Of a stretch of DNA of 29,457 bases, positions 7,601 through 16,174 are shown one piece after another. The DNA is taken from contig DEYT01000091.1 of the NCBI GenBank assembly GCA_002364975.1, forward strand, positions 1 through 29,457, read 5' to 3'. The stretch's first letter is position 1, and every line of letters begins with the position of its first letter. Below the pieces are notes generated by a model. The model did no database searches. It was not told the origin of the DNA and saw only the letters and a program-made list of their open reading frames with translations. A program made the position numbers and the translations under genes. The stretch is from Opitutia bacterium UBA3151. GTDB lineage: Bacteria > Verrucomicrobiota > Verrucomicrobiia > Opitutales > Seribacteraceae.

Positions 7601-7634
7601 ATTATAGTTGATTGTGCCGTTTTACCGACAATCA
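7601..7634 (-). promoter_or_regulatory. promoter region with operator-like inverted repeat
   Basis: A perfect TATAAT on the minus strand (7606-7601) lies about 27 bases before the lipoprotein start codon. Directly upstream, over the expected -35 position, is a 7-bp inverted repeat, TGATTGT (7609-7615) and ACAATCA (7628-7634), with a 12-base spacer. The geometry fits a repressor binding site covering the promoter. The regulator is unknown. Confidence 0.5.
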
Positions 7635-7691
7635 TTAGGTTTTCAGATCAAAAATTTAAGTCAAGTTGAAAGTCAGAGTACGAATGAGGGA

Positions 7692-8363
7692 TTAGTTTTC
7701 CAAAATAAAGGTCTCAAGGGAGGGTAATCCAATGATTTGTTTCCCATTGGTAACAAAAATTTGTTCACCCTCTTCGGGCTTTATGGTTTTTAAACCGGTG
7801 AAGGAACCAAAGGCGGGAAAGATAATTCGGTTTTTACTAATTTGAAAACAAGAGGATCTTTCCCGGGTTCTTCCCCTGCCTCTGAGTGCATATCCGGGAT
7901 GAACATGACCAGCAAAATAAGGCTTTGAAAAAGTGGCTACAGGTTGATGTCGGCAATCCCAATGCGATAGGCTCCAAGGTTCGTGGTGGCATTCGATCCC
8001 AAGTTCCGGCCACGGGTCCCCGGAGCTCAGGTCATGGTTTCCTCGGATTAAATGAAGTTGCAGATGCCGAAATTCTTCCCGCCAAAGATAGAGAAGATTT
8101 CGTAGTACTTGGGTCTTTGATTGTCTAGCATGGATGAAATCTCCAAGGAAAATAATCCGTTCGGTACCAGTCTTTTCAACGATTATGGATAGCTTTTGGA
8201 GATCATCTTCCGTAGTTATTTCTGGTATGGGGATGCCTGCTTTTCGAAAAGCTGCTGCTTTTCCAAAGTGGGGGTCTGCAAGAAAAAGGGTATTTTCTTT
8301 TTCCCAAAAGATCGCTTTTTCTGGAAGTAATTGAAGGGTTTCACTTTGCCATAGTATTCTCAT
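7692..8363 (-). CDS. pdeM: PdeM-like metallophosphoesterase, ligase-associated DNA damage response family
   Basis: This 223-residue enzyme of the calcineurin-like phosphoesterase fold has all the metal-site motifs: DPH (Asp30, His32), GDFIH (Asp75), GNHD (109-111) and GHVH (His153, His155). Length and order match the ligase-associated DNA damage response endonuclease PdeM family. In known genomes that family sits beside an Lhr-type helicase, an exonuclease and an ATP-dependent DNA ligase. Here the helicase gene ends six bases upstream on the same strand, which strongly supports the assignment. The ligase and exonuclease are not in this window. It is the last gene of the que/SRAP/helicase operon. 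The likely role is nuclease or phosphodiesterase action in DNA repair in the cytoplasm. Confidence 0.88.
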   Translation of the reverse strand: MRILWQSETLQLLPEKAIFWEKENTLFLADPHFGKAAAFRKAGIPIPEITTEDDLQKLSIIVEKTGTERIIFLGDFIHARQSKTQVLRNLLYLWREEFRHLQLHLIRGNHDLSSGDPWPELGIECHHEPWSLSHWDCRHQPVATFSKPYFAGHVHPGYALRGRGRTRERSSCFQISKNRIIFPAFGSFTGLKTIKPEEGEQIFVTNGKQIIGLPSLETFILEN

Positions 8364-8369
8364 ATAAAA

Positions 8370-10892
8370 TTAGGCAAAACCCTCCAATTCCTTTGCCATC
8401 CTGCCAACTCGGTCACTCCAGGACTCGGTGCTTACTTGAGTCCTAAGTGACTCGGCCCATAAAGGAAATGCGAAAGGAGTTAGACGCTTGGGAAAGCGGA
8501 AAAGAATTTCCTGTTCTTGAATCTCGATGAGCTTATTTCGAATCCTCTGAATTTCCAATTGACGCTCGAGCACCTCTCTGCGGGATTGGGTAAGAAGGAG
8601 GTTTTCTGGATCATATTTTGCAAAAACATCAAAGAATAAGCCTCCTGATGCCTGAACCTGTCGAGCTGATTTTTGGGCTCCTGGATATCCCTGAAAGATC
8701 AAACCTGCAACTCTTGCGACTTCGCGGAATTGCCTCTTAGACATTTCGCTCAGATTCATGCAATCCAGTAATTCATCTACCAAACCCTCGGGATCCAAAA
8801 GATTTCTCCATTGCTCTGGATTAATTTCAAAGTCCAAGTTTGAGCAAAGATGAAAGCCATAATCATTAAAGGAAACCGATAAGGACATCGGAGCCAGCTT
8901 AGAAATTCTGTAGCTCAACAAAGCGGCTAATCCTTCATTGGCCAGTCTGCCTGCAAAGGGAAAAAGAAACCAATTACTTCCATCCTCTGTCTTGGTGGTT
9001 TCGATGAGGAATTGATCGGGGTCGGGGAGGGCAGAGTTTTTGTTCTGAATTTCCAGAGTTGGGGCAAGGGCTTTCATTTCTGAACTTTTAAAGTGTCCGT
9101 TCTTCGCTTGTTTTAATTTCTCTTTGACTGCATTGGAAAGCTCCGACGAAAGGGGAGATTTACCACCTCCCCAGACTGGAATGGCTCCTTTGCCTGATTT
9201 TGCCTTGCTGACAATTGCAGTTAAATCGCGAATTCTCTCAAGTTTGAGCAGTTTTCCAGCGAAGAAAAAATTGGATTTCGGTTTGATTCTAGAAATAAAA
9301 GATTCCTCGATAGTACCCAAGGTTTTTCCAGTTTTAAACTTTACGGTAATGGCCGAGTCACTGGTTATCGTACCAATGGACATCCGATGAAAGCGCCCGA
9401 TCAGTTTGGACTCCACCCGGTGTACCCCATTTTGTGCAATCACTCTTTTAAACTGATCATAAGCACGAAGTGTTTTACCTCCCCTGATGATGAAGTCTAA
9501 GGTCCAGTTCCATTCCTCTTCGCTGAGGTCCCGGTAGGACCAAGCGGAGCGAATTTCTTGAAAGGTTTCTTTTTCTTCAAATCCTCCAGCGAGTGCGAGG
9601 GTAATCAAATGCTGAGCCAATAGATCAAGCGGTGCCCGTAGTGGTTCACGGTCTTCAATTTTTCGATCGAACATTGCATCCCGGGCAGCGGCATACTCAA
9701 CCAATTCCATGGCTTGAGTAGGTACACAAATTACTTTACTTTCCGCACCAGGTTGGTGACCACATCGGCCGGCCCGCTGAAGCAAGCGGGCAACTCCTTT
9801 GGGTCCGCCGATTTGAATCACTTGTTCAACCGGTGAGAAATCTACACCCAAATCCAGGCTGCTCGTGCAAACAACAGCCCGAATACTTCCATTCCGTAGC
9901 CTGTTTTCCACAATCGTGCGATCTTTGCGATCGAGGGAACCATGATGAATACCTAGGTCTTGTTCCCATTTCGGACGGACAGACAACAAAGCGTGGTACC
10001 AGTATTCCGTTTGGGATCGAACATTGGTAAAGACCAAAGTGGTTTTAACTTTTTCAATTTGTTGAGCCACTTGCTCCACTAATCGTCCGCCCAAATGTCC
10101 AGACCATGGAAATTTTTCCATGTCTTTTGGGATAATAGTCTGAACGGAAATTTTCTTTTTTAAGTCTCCATTAATCAGTACTCCCTTCTTGGAAGAACCA
10201 GTCAAGGTCGACCTTGCAGTTTCAAGATTTCCTAGGGTTGCAGATAAACCCCATGATTTAATGGAAGGATTCCATTTACGAAGCCGTGCAAGGCAAAGCT
10301 CAGTTTGTGTGCCTCTTTTGCTGGAAAGAAGCTCATGCCATTCATCCACCATTATTCCCCGTAGGTCGCCAAAGGACTCTTTGGTTTCAGGGTAGGAAAG
10401 CAGTAAGGATAAACTTTCCGGGGTGGTTACTAAACAGCTTGGGAAGCGTTTGCGTTGGCTTGCCTTGACCGAACTCGTGGTATCCCCGGACCTTGACTGA
10501 ATAGTCCAGGGAATATTCAGGCCTTCCACTAGTTCCTGAAGAGATTGGGTGGTGTCCTCGACCAATGCCCTTAAGGGAGTGATCCAAAGGATACGAAGTT
10601 TAGGTGGCCTTTTGGGAAATTTACCATTCTTTTGTTCATTGATCCATTCAATCAATGGAGGTGCCCACACCGCAAAGGTTTTTCCCGTCCCGGTAGGGGC
10701 ATGTAATAGCCCGCTCTTCCCCTCCGCATAAGCTTGCCAAGTATTTCTCTGAAATGAAAATGGTTTCCATTTCTTACTCTTAAAAAAAGCTTCCACTTTC
10801 TTTTGACCCTCCGAATAGTTCACCAATTCCAAGAATTTAGAAGAGTAAGGCTTGTTTTCCCGTAGTAGGAAGTAGTAATTCCGGGCCTTCAT
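8370..10892 (-). CDS. Lhr-type ligase-associated DNA damage response DEXH helicase
   Basis: This superfamily 2 helicase is of the Lhr type. It shows Walker A APTGTGKT (residues 65-72), the DExH box VDEWHEL, motif III LSATLG and motif VI LLQRAGRCGH. A large C-terminal region typical of Lhr-core proteins follows. At 840 residues it matches the shorter bacterial helicases that accompany DNA ligase and PdeM. It would translocate on single-stranded DNA and unwind during repair. The ATG at 10892 overlaps the end of the SRAP gene by 56 bases. In-frame TTG 10832 or GTG 10823, just after the SRAP stop, would still leave the helicase core complete, so the exact start is open. pdeM follows after six bases. 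The family is secure; its substrate here is inferred. Confidence 0.9.
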   Translation of the reverse strand: MKARNYYFLLRENKPYSSKFLELVNYSEGQKKVEAFFKSKKWKPFSFQRNTWQAYAEGKSGLLHAPTGTGKTFAVWAPPLIEWINEQKNGKFPKRPPKLRILWITPLRALVEDTTQSLQELVEGLNIPWTIQSRSGDTTSSVKASQRKRFPSCLVTTPESLSLLLSYPETKESFGDLRGIMVDEWHELLSSKRGTQTELCLARLRKWNPSIKSWGLSATLGNLETARSTLTGSSKKGVLINGDLKKKISVQTIIPKDMEKFPWSGHLGGRLVEQVAQQIEKVKTTLVFTNVRSQTEYWYHALLSVRPKWEQDLGIHHGSLDRKDRTIVENRLRNGSIRAVVCTSSLDLGVDFSPVEQVIQIGGPKGVARLLQRAGRCGHQPGAESKVICVPTQAMELVEYAAARDAMFDRKIEDREPLRAPLDLLAQHLITLALAGGFEEKETFQEIRSAWSYRDLSEEEWNWTLDFIIRGGKTLRAYDQFKRVIAQNGVHRVESKLIGRFHRMSIGTITSDSAITVKFKTGKTLGTIEESFISRIKPKSNFFFAGKLLKLERIRDLTAIVSKAKSGKGAIPVWGGGKSPLSSELSNAVKEKLKQAKNGHFKSSEMKALAPTLEIQNKNSALPDPDQFLIETTKTEDGSNWFLFPFAGRLANEGLAALLSYRISKLAPMSLSVSFNDYGFHLCSNLDFEINPEQWRNLLDPEGLVDELLDCMNLSEMSKRQFREVARVAGLIFQGYPGAQKSARQVQASGGLFFDVFAKYDPENLLLTQSRREVLERQLEIQRIRNKLIEIQEQEILFRFPKRLTPFAFPLWAESLRTQVSTESWSDRVGRMAKELEGFA

Positions 10893-11505
10893 TCCTGCTG
10901 GAATTCACCCTGGAACTGACTTGGAAAGTATCAATCTTGGGTTGTTTTACTTTGATTATATCCAGCAATTCGGATTCCTTTATATCTGGCTGCATCCAGG
11001 AAGTCCAAAGCTCTCTTGGGATAATCAAAGGGGCACGGTGGTGAATATGAAGAATATCGGGGGAAGCGGCGCGTGTAAGGACTGAAAAAGCACAGCTTTC
11101 ATCTTGTCCGGTATCGAGCCAGATTCCACCGATGGCAAAGGTATCCGGTTTTAAAAGTTGATGATAGAAGGGATATTTTTGCGATTCTACCTGCTGCCAT
11201 TCGAACCAACCATCGGCCGGAATTAAGCACCTAGATTGACGAATAGAAATGGAAAAGATTTCTTTTTTAGTAACCGTTTCAGACCGTGCATTGATCGGGA
11301 AGAATTTCCCCCCTGGTTCTTTTTGGGACTGATTGCTTCCCCATTGCATCGAAGTCCAAATATGTCGGTTTCCCCGATCGATAATAACGGGGTGAGCTTG
11401 ACCGGGAGCACGATTATATCTTGGTTTCTGTAACCCGTCAAAAGGGCCGTACCGTCGGGTGAATTTCTCTGGGTTGTTTTCTCTTAGAGTATATCGGCCA
11501 CACAT
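10837..11505 (-). CDS. SRAP/HMCES-type abasic-site processing protein (YedK-like)
   Basis: This 222-residue SOS-response-associated peptidase domain protein shields abasic sites in single-stranded DNA by forming a covalent thiazolidine link through Cys2. All landmarks are present: Cys2 directly after the initiator Met (MCGRYTL), YNRAPGQ with Asn31, NARSET (72-77), the WFEW motif with Glu102, and the IHHRAP stretch with His155. It lies 21 bases after queE and overlaps the helicase reading frame, so it is in the same operon as queCDE, the helicase and pdeM. YedK-like genes are usually solitary or SOS-linked. Placement inside a repair operon agrees with a DNA-damage role. No LexA box was recognised nearby. 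Confidence 0.92.
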   Translation of the reverse strand: MCGRYTLRENNPEKFTRRYGPFDGLQKPRYNRAPGQAHPVIIDRGNRHIWTSMQWGSNQSQKEPGGKFFPINARSETVTKKEIFSISIRQSRCLIPADGWFEWQQVESQKYPFYHQLLKPDTFAIGGIWLDTGQDESCAFSVLTRAASPDILHIHHRAPLIIPRELWTSWMQPDIKESELLDIIKVKQPKIDTFQVSSRVNSSRNEGPELLLPTTGKQALLF

Positions 11506-11526
11506 GATTAGAGATAGCCTAGAGGC

Positions 11527-12204
11527 TTAGGAAGGATCTGGCAAATGACTGAGGCTTGCCTCGGGCCTACTTCTCTCGTCTTCCTCGTCGGCTAAGAAAA
11601 GTTTATGCATTTGAAAACCTGCCCGAAAAGGAGCTCCGTGTTTCTTGACCCATTCGTTGATAGACTTTAAAACCTTCGGATTTTGACTTTGAGACCATTC
11701 TGGGTGAAGCCAGACGGGTTCATTTACATCCTTGAAGGGAATAGCTTCACACCATTTTTCAATGCTGTTTTCATTTTCCACGATAATTTTCCATTCATCC
11801 ACGAGTTCGAAAGTTTCTTCGATCGGGGGTGCTGCTGTTTTAGGGCTAACTGTCACCCAATCCATCTCGCCCATGATCGGAAAAGCACCACAAGTTTCAA
11901 TGTGGACGGGAAGATTCCGGCTTCTCAACTGATAGGACAAGCCAACTAAATCATGAATGGCAGGCTCACCCCCAGTAATGACAACGATTTCAGGACATGC
12001 ATAGAAAGCTTCGTCGGCCAAGTCGGTACATTCGAGATGCTCTACATTCTCCGGCCTATGTTTTGGGTGCCAAGTACCTGCGGAATCGCACCATGGGCAG
12101 TGAACAGGGCAGCCATGAAGGCGAATGAAAAAGGCCGACTTTCCAAGATGGATTCCTTCTCCCTGCCAGGAATGAAAGCGCTCGTATACTGGAAGTTCAC
12201 TCAT
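11527..12204 (-). CDS. queE: 7-carboxy-7-deazaguanine synthase
   Basis: This radical SAM enzyme converts 6-carboxy-5,6,7,8-tetrahydropterin to 7-carboxy-7-deazaguanine in the preQ0/queuosine pathway. It shows the QueE opening HSWQGEGIHLGKSAFFIRL. A cluster motif CX3CX2C follows at Cys32, Cys36 and Cys39, then VITGGEPAIH and the HIETCGAF stretch. At 225 residues it has the usual size. Its ATG overlaps the queD stop as ATGA, indicating translational coupling. The SRAP gene follows after 21 bases. The C-terminal tail after about residue 205 is charged and unremarkable. Confidence 0.93.
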   Translation of the reverse strand: MSELPVYERFHSWQGEGIHLGKSAFFIRLHGCPVHCPWCDSAGTWHPKHRPENVEHLECTDLADEAFYACPEIVVITGGEPAIHDLVGLSYQLRSRNLPVHIETCGAFPIMGEMDWVTVSPKTAAPPIEETFELVDEWKIIVENENSIEKWCEAIPFKDVNEPVWLHPEWSQSQNPKVLKSINEWVKKHGAPFRAGFQMHKLFLADEEDERSRPEASLSHLPDPS

Positions 12205-12653
12205 ATTGAAGATGGATTAAAAAGGGCGGAATTTTTACTGTCTTCTTCCAAGCGTAAGCATTGAATTTTAGCACGACCCTTAGTCTTGGCATCTACCATC
12301 GGTTGAAAAGTATGGTATAGAAATTCGGCAATTCCCTCACAAGACGCACTATCAACCCAAGTTATTTTGAGCAAGCCCTGCTCTTGGATGGATTCTAACA
12401 ACCCCTTTTGAGGATCCGTGGAACATAAGACAATTCCATGGTCCAAGTTCTCCTCGATCCAGTCTTCAATAAAGTGAAGATCACCAAAGTCGATCACAAA
12501 TCCATTTTCATCCAAAGTTTCGGCTACAAAAGTGATTGTTATAGCCCAACTATGTCCATGGATTCTGGAACATTTTCCAGAATGTCTTGGCTGACGGTGG
12601 GAGAGAGGAATATCGCGATAGGTTTTACTGCAAGTTATCATAAGTTTATTCAA
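12201..12653 (-). CDS. queD: 6-carboxytetrahydropterin synthase
   Basis: This enzyme makes 6-carboxytetrahydropterin from dihydroneopterin triphosphate, the step before QueE. The zinc ligands are His19 and the HGH pair at 32 and 34, with the catalytic Cys28 within GKCSRIHGHSW. VIDFGDL and an LDHGIVL stretch also match the 6-pyruvoyl-tetrahydropterin synthase family. At 150 residues it is slightly longer than minimal QueD (about 120). It begins five bases after queC and overlaps queE by ATGA. The spacing around the first His departs slightly from the common AAHRL form, but all metal and catalytic residues are in place. Confidence 0.9.
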   Translation of the reverse strand: MNKLMITCSKTYRDIPLSHRQPRHSGKCSRIHGHSWAITITFVAETLDENGFVIDFGDLHFIEDWIEENLDHGIVLCSTDPQKGLLESIQEQGLLKITWVDSASCEGIAEFLYHTFQPMVDAKTKGRAKIQCLRLEEDSKNSALFNPSSI

Positions 12654-12658
12654 ACAAA

Positions 12659-13315
12659 TTAGGCTTCATATTCAGTTGGGTCTGGCACCTTGGCGATCGC
12701 AAAAGCTTCTTTTCTTTCGACACAAGTCCCACATTTTCCGCAATGTAATTTACGCCCGGCGTAACAGGACCAGCTCAGATGCAAGGGGGCCCCTAATTCC
12801 ACTCCATTTTTGACTAAGTCAGCTTTGGTAAGGTTAACGAATGGACGATGCAAGTCCAAGTTCTTCCAATCCGCCAAGCTGAGTGCAGTTTCCATGGCAT
12901 TCGCAAAGGCAGGCCTACAATCAGGATAGATGGTATGATCCCCAGCATGGGCGGCGTAAGCAATCGTATCGAAGTCAACCGAAAGGGCATACCCAGCGGC
13001 TAGAGCAAGCAAGATCATATTTCGATTTGGAACCACGGTAGCTTTCATTGATTCCTCCGCATAATGACCTTCAGGAAGTTCGATGTTTGGATCAGTTAGG
13101 GAACTACCTCCGAGGATATCGGCTAAATTCGGCAGGGTCAAAATTCGATGGGGAACTTTTAATTTCTCTGCAATGAAAGAACTATGCTGTAATTCTTTTT
13201 CATGTCTCTGTCCGTAATCTATGGAAAGCAAACGAACCGAAGCCTCTTGCTGAATCAACTGCTGAGCCAGAACGGTGGAATCTAGACCACCAGAGAAAAG
13301 AACCACAGCCTTCAT
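12659..13315 (-). CDS. queC: 7-cyano-7-deazaguanine (preQ0) synthase
   Basis: This ATP-dependent amidotransferase-like enzyme converts 7-carboxy-7-deazaguanine to preQ0. The PP-loop SGGLDST (8-14) binds ATP, and the zinc site is Cys184, Cys192, Cys195 and Cys198 (CX7CX2CX2C). IDYGQRHEKEL and VVPNRNM are classical QueC stretches. At 218 residues it has full family length. It is the first gene of the operon queC-queD-queE-SRAP-helicase-pdeM. Only 74 bases separate it from the DUF1028 stop. I looked for a preQ1 riboswitch in that leader and recognised none. QueF and tRNA-guanine transglycosylase, needed for queuosine in tRNA, are not in this window. Confidence 0.94.
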   Translation of the reverse strand: MKAVVLFSGGLDSTVLAQQLIQQEASVRLLSIDYGQRHEKELQHSSFIAEKLKVPHRILTLPNLADILGGSSLTDPNIELPEGHYAEESMKATVVPNRNMILLALAAGYALSVDFDTIAYAAHAGDHTIYPDCRPAFANAMETALSLADWKNLDLHRPFVNLTKADLVKNGVELGAPLHLSWSCYAGRKLHCGKCGTCVERKEAFAIAKVPDPTEYEA

Positions 13316-13389
13316 TAAGTAAGAAACAAAAAAATCATAAGTTAATTAGAACTCGCTAACCATAGAGAGAATGAAGTCGAACTTGAAAC

Positions 13390-14103
13390 TTATTTTTCAT
13401 CCGGCCTTGGGAAAGTAGCTCGATGGATTTGATAGATCCGGTCCAATTCTTCGATCGGTTCGGCATGATCATCAACTCGAAGATCCCGGAATCGATCATT
13501 GAGCCCCCCGTAGCCCCAACCTTTTCGGACTACAAGCATGGCTGCCGCTTGTCGGCCCCGCTTATCACCCCCCATCTTCTGGGCCTCTCGCAAGGAAGCG
13601 ATCATTTTCTCGGCCAGCGTTCCCTTTGAATCTTCAAATGCTGCAGCCATGGCTTGAATCACTTGAGGCCCGGCTAGCAGATTGCCTTGTACTGCATAGC
13701 CCGGGCCAGTTTTGTGACCTGCCCAATCCAGGCAATTCATTCCGGTATGGATGGATGCATTGCCTTCTTCCCCAATGATTGCAATTTGTCGATGACTTCT
13801 TCTTGGATCGGCATCGATCATCAGGTTTAGAGCAGCTTGGGCATTTTTTCCACTTTTCAGAAGCTTGAGTCCGATGGGACCAAAGCTAGGATTCCCCCAA
13901 GCTTGGGTAGCAATGGCACCCACCCCTGCTTCCGCATAGGGAACAATCGCTCCCACGGCCACCAGTTTGGATTGAACCGCCACCCCCCATTCTCCTGTTT
14001 GGGAATCCCGTGCGACGATGGAAAAGGTGGATATCAACTCCGGTTCTTTGGTGTCTAGAAAGATTGAAAACCCCGATATTATGCTTAATTTTATCCATTT
14101 CAT
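13390..14103 (-). CDS. DUF1028 family protein (putative Ntn-type hydrolase)
   Basis: This 237-residue protein begins with a hydrophobic segment (about residues 4-17). The DUF1028 core follows: TFSIVARDSQTGEWGVAVQSK, GAIATQAWGNPSFGP, and the GYAVQGNLLAGPQVI and RGRQAAAMLVV blocks near the end. The family resembles N-terminal nucleophile hydrolases, but its reaction is unknown. The ATG at 14103 is preceded by AGGGTCAAGG, a usable ribosome-binding region. It is preferred to an in-frame TTG at 14139 that would intrude towards the divergent tRNA gene. The hydrophobic start suggests membrane anchoring or export. The gene stands alone between the tRNA and the queC operon. Confidence 0.85.
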   Translation of the reverse strand: MKWIKLSIISGFSIFLDTKEPELISTFSIVARDSQTGEWGVAVQSKLVAVGAIVPYAEAGVGAIATQAWGNPSFGPIGLKLLKSGKNAQAALNLMIDADPRRSHRQIAIIGEEGNASIHTGMNCLDWAGHKTGPGYAVQGNLLAGPQVIQAMAAAFEDSKGTLAEKMIASLREAQKMGGDKRGRQAAAMLVVRKGWGYGGLNDRFRDLRVDDHAEPIEELDRIYQIHRATFPRPDEK

Positions 14104-14153
14104 TCGCCTTGACCCTAGTGCGAAATCGCTTACTTTCAAACCCTTACTTGCGT

Positions 14154-14229
<76 letters not shown>

Positions 14230-14363
14230 AGACTTGTTTGATACTTGAAATGAAAATTTCCAAAGTCTTTATCAGTATCGTTTTAGAGGGATGTCTTTGC
14301 TTGCAGATTATGAATGATGAGCTTTAAGATCATCTCTTTCCTCCCTTTCAGATCTTCTTCAAA

Positions 14364-16154
14364 ATGAAAACCTTTCTTAAAATATTGTTTTTATTGTTCG
14401 TTTTTTTTACCGCAGAAGTAAAAATAGGATATGCTAATTTATATCCCTGGACAGATCTTGATGGTAGAACACTCCAGGCACGATTTATTCAATTAGATCA
14501 AAACAATCTGACTATTGATGTAAATGGCCAACCTTTTGAGATTCCGGTGAGTACACTAAGTCCGGAGTCCAAAGCACTGGCTACCATGTTACAGGCACAG
14601 CAGAAGCCAGCAAAAAAATTGTATGATTGGACCGACTCATCCGGACGTAGCATCAAGGCAAGCTTTGTGAGCTCGACTGCGCAAAGCGTAACTCTCGAGG
14701 TAAATGGTAATCAGACCACATTACCCCTTTCAATGTTCAGTGTCGCTTCCCAAGCTTTAGCCGAAAAGTTGGGTGCTTCGAAAAAGCCTAAATTAGAGGA
14801 CAAACCGAATGAGTCCAAGGCATCCATAACTGCACCTAAGGTCGATCTTAAAGGCGACCTTGATACTTCTAAAGTCTATCCCTGGGAAAATAACGCAAAT
14901 CAGGAGGTGGAGGGTAAATTTCTCGAACTGTCCAAAGACAGCTTGAGAATCCTGATCAATTCGGGTCGCCAAGAAGTTTCCATACCCCTAGACAGTTTAT
15001 CCAAGCAATCTCAATCTCTCGCTAAAAAGCTGAATTCATTAATCAATGCAGAAGCCAAGGAGGATGCAGTCTTGGTAAAAAAGCGTAAATCCATGAAGGT
15101 TCCTGCTCTCAAGGAAAGTGATTTGGATTTGGAACACGAACTAACCAATACTCTAGGGCAAAAAATAAGGGCAAAGTTTATCGAAGCGAGTAATACCCTG
15201 ATTATACTTGAAATGAGCGGTAAAACTAAACCATTGGAATTGTCTTGGAGTTCTTTTTCGGATGAATCGATTGCCACCCTCGAAGCCCTCCGAAGAATGA
15301 AAGCAGAGGTGGATTCTAGGAAACCTAAAATTTCACCTCCGAAAAAAAATAGATTGGCATACTATGCAAGTGGAAAATACAAGGGTTACCATACCATTTT
15401 GGAAGCTGAAACTTACGTGGTTGCAGTTCGGAGTTCCGGTAATGGATTGGATATATTTGTAAAGCAAGAGCAAGCTGGATCCTCGATCCATCCTTTAGGC
15501 GTACCAAGGTTAGGGGTTAGTTTTGGTACCTATTACACCGATAAAACCGATCCAAAACGACACCGGTCCCGGGGCCGGAATATTAAAGATTTTAATCAAT
15601 ACCCAGAGCCTTCCACAGATCGCGAGCTAATTGAGTTGAGTGGAACTTACACCAACGGAGGAACTTTTGAATACAACATCGAGCTTAAAGAGAGTGGCTT
15701 GATGCTTTGGTCAAAAATGAAAGACCCAACCGGTGAAGAATGGCCATCTCGCCATCGGATCGGAATTGCAGTTCGGGGAGTGGTGGCTGACGCTAAAAAC
15801 TTGCCCATGGAAAAGGTTAAGTCTGCAGTGGGTGACGGAACTTTTAGCTTTAACCCGGTAAGCGGAAAGTCAGCCCAAGTTCCCATGGACCTAAAGTGGA
15901 CGGATGTTCGGAAAAAAATGAAGGTCAATACCAATAACTTAGTTTCGATGGAGCTATCGGGTAAGCCTTATGATCCGGTAATTATTTCGATTTCTTCAGT
16001 CAGTAATCGGGATATGCGTTTGGACATGGATAAAGCTTACGCCAAGACCTTTCCCTTACAAGGCGTAAGCCTTCAATACTTTGCCCTGGAGGAAAGAAAG
16101 CGTCAGGAAGTGCCAAAGAACAAAGCCCTTAAAATCATTCTAAAACCGAATTAG
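14364..16154 (+). CDS. secreted protein with four SHD1-like repeats
   Basis: The 596-residue protein has a signal peptide (residues 1-24, cleavage near GYA-N). Four repeats of about 50 residues follow, at 27-76, 87-137, 172-224 and 257-309. Each has the pattern (Y/D)-W-x-(D/N)-x-x-G-R-x-hydrophobic-x-A-x-F, then a hydrophobic strand, then the helix-start L-S-x-x-S. The first two also share VNGQ/VNGN. This is the SLA1-homology-1-like repeat that is common in secreted proteins of Planctomycetes and Verrucomicrobia. Repeats 3 and 4 are more diverged. Residues 330-596 form a second domain rich in beta strands that I do not recognise. The protein is probably periplasmic or attached to the cell surface. 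No enzyme motif was found. It stands alone after the tRNA. Confidence 0.72.
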   Translation: MKTFLKILFLLFVFFTAEVKIGYANLYPWTDLDGRTLQARFIQLDQNNLTIDVNGQPFEIPVSTLSPESKALATMLQAQQKPAKKLYDWTDSSGRSIKASFVSSTAQSVTLEVNGNQTTLPLSMFSVASQALAEKLGASKKPKLEDKPNESKASITAPKVDLKGDLDTSKVYPWENNANQEVEGKFLELSKDSLRILINSGRQEVSIPLDSLSKQSQSLAKKLNSLINAEAKEDAVLVKKRKSMKVPALKESDLDLEHELTNTLGQKIRAKFIEASNTLIILEMSGKTKPLELSWSSFSDESIATLEALRRMKAEVDSRKPKISPPKKNRLAYYASGKYKGYHTILEAETYVVAVRSSGNGLDIFVKQEQAGSSIHPLGVPRLGVSFGTYYTDKTDPKRHRSRGRNIKDFNQYPEPSTDRELIELSGTYTNGGTFEYNIELKESGLMLWSKMKDPTGEEWPSRHRIGIAVRGVVADAKNLPMEKVKSAVGDGTFSFNPVSGKSAQVPMDLKWTDVRKKMKVNTNNLVSMELSGKPYDPVIISISSVSNRDMRLDMDKAYAKTFPLQGVSLQYFALEERKRQEVPKNKALKIILKPN

Positions 16155-16174
16155 AACTTCATGAACTCTTGGTA

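Noticed and set aside
13316..13389. Possible preQ1 riboswitch in the queC leader
   Set aside because: The 74-base leader has GTTA/TAAC pairing and a U-run but lacks the recognisable preQ1-I or preQ1-II core, so I did not call it.
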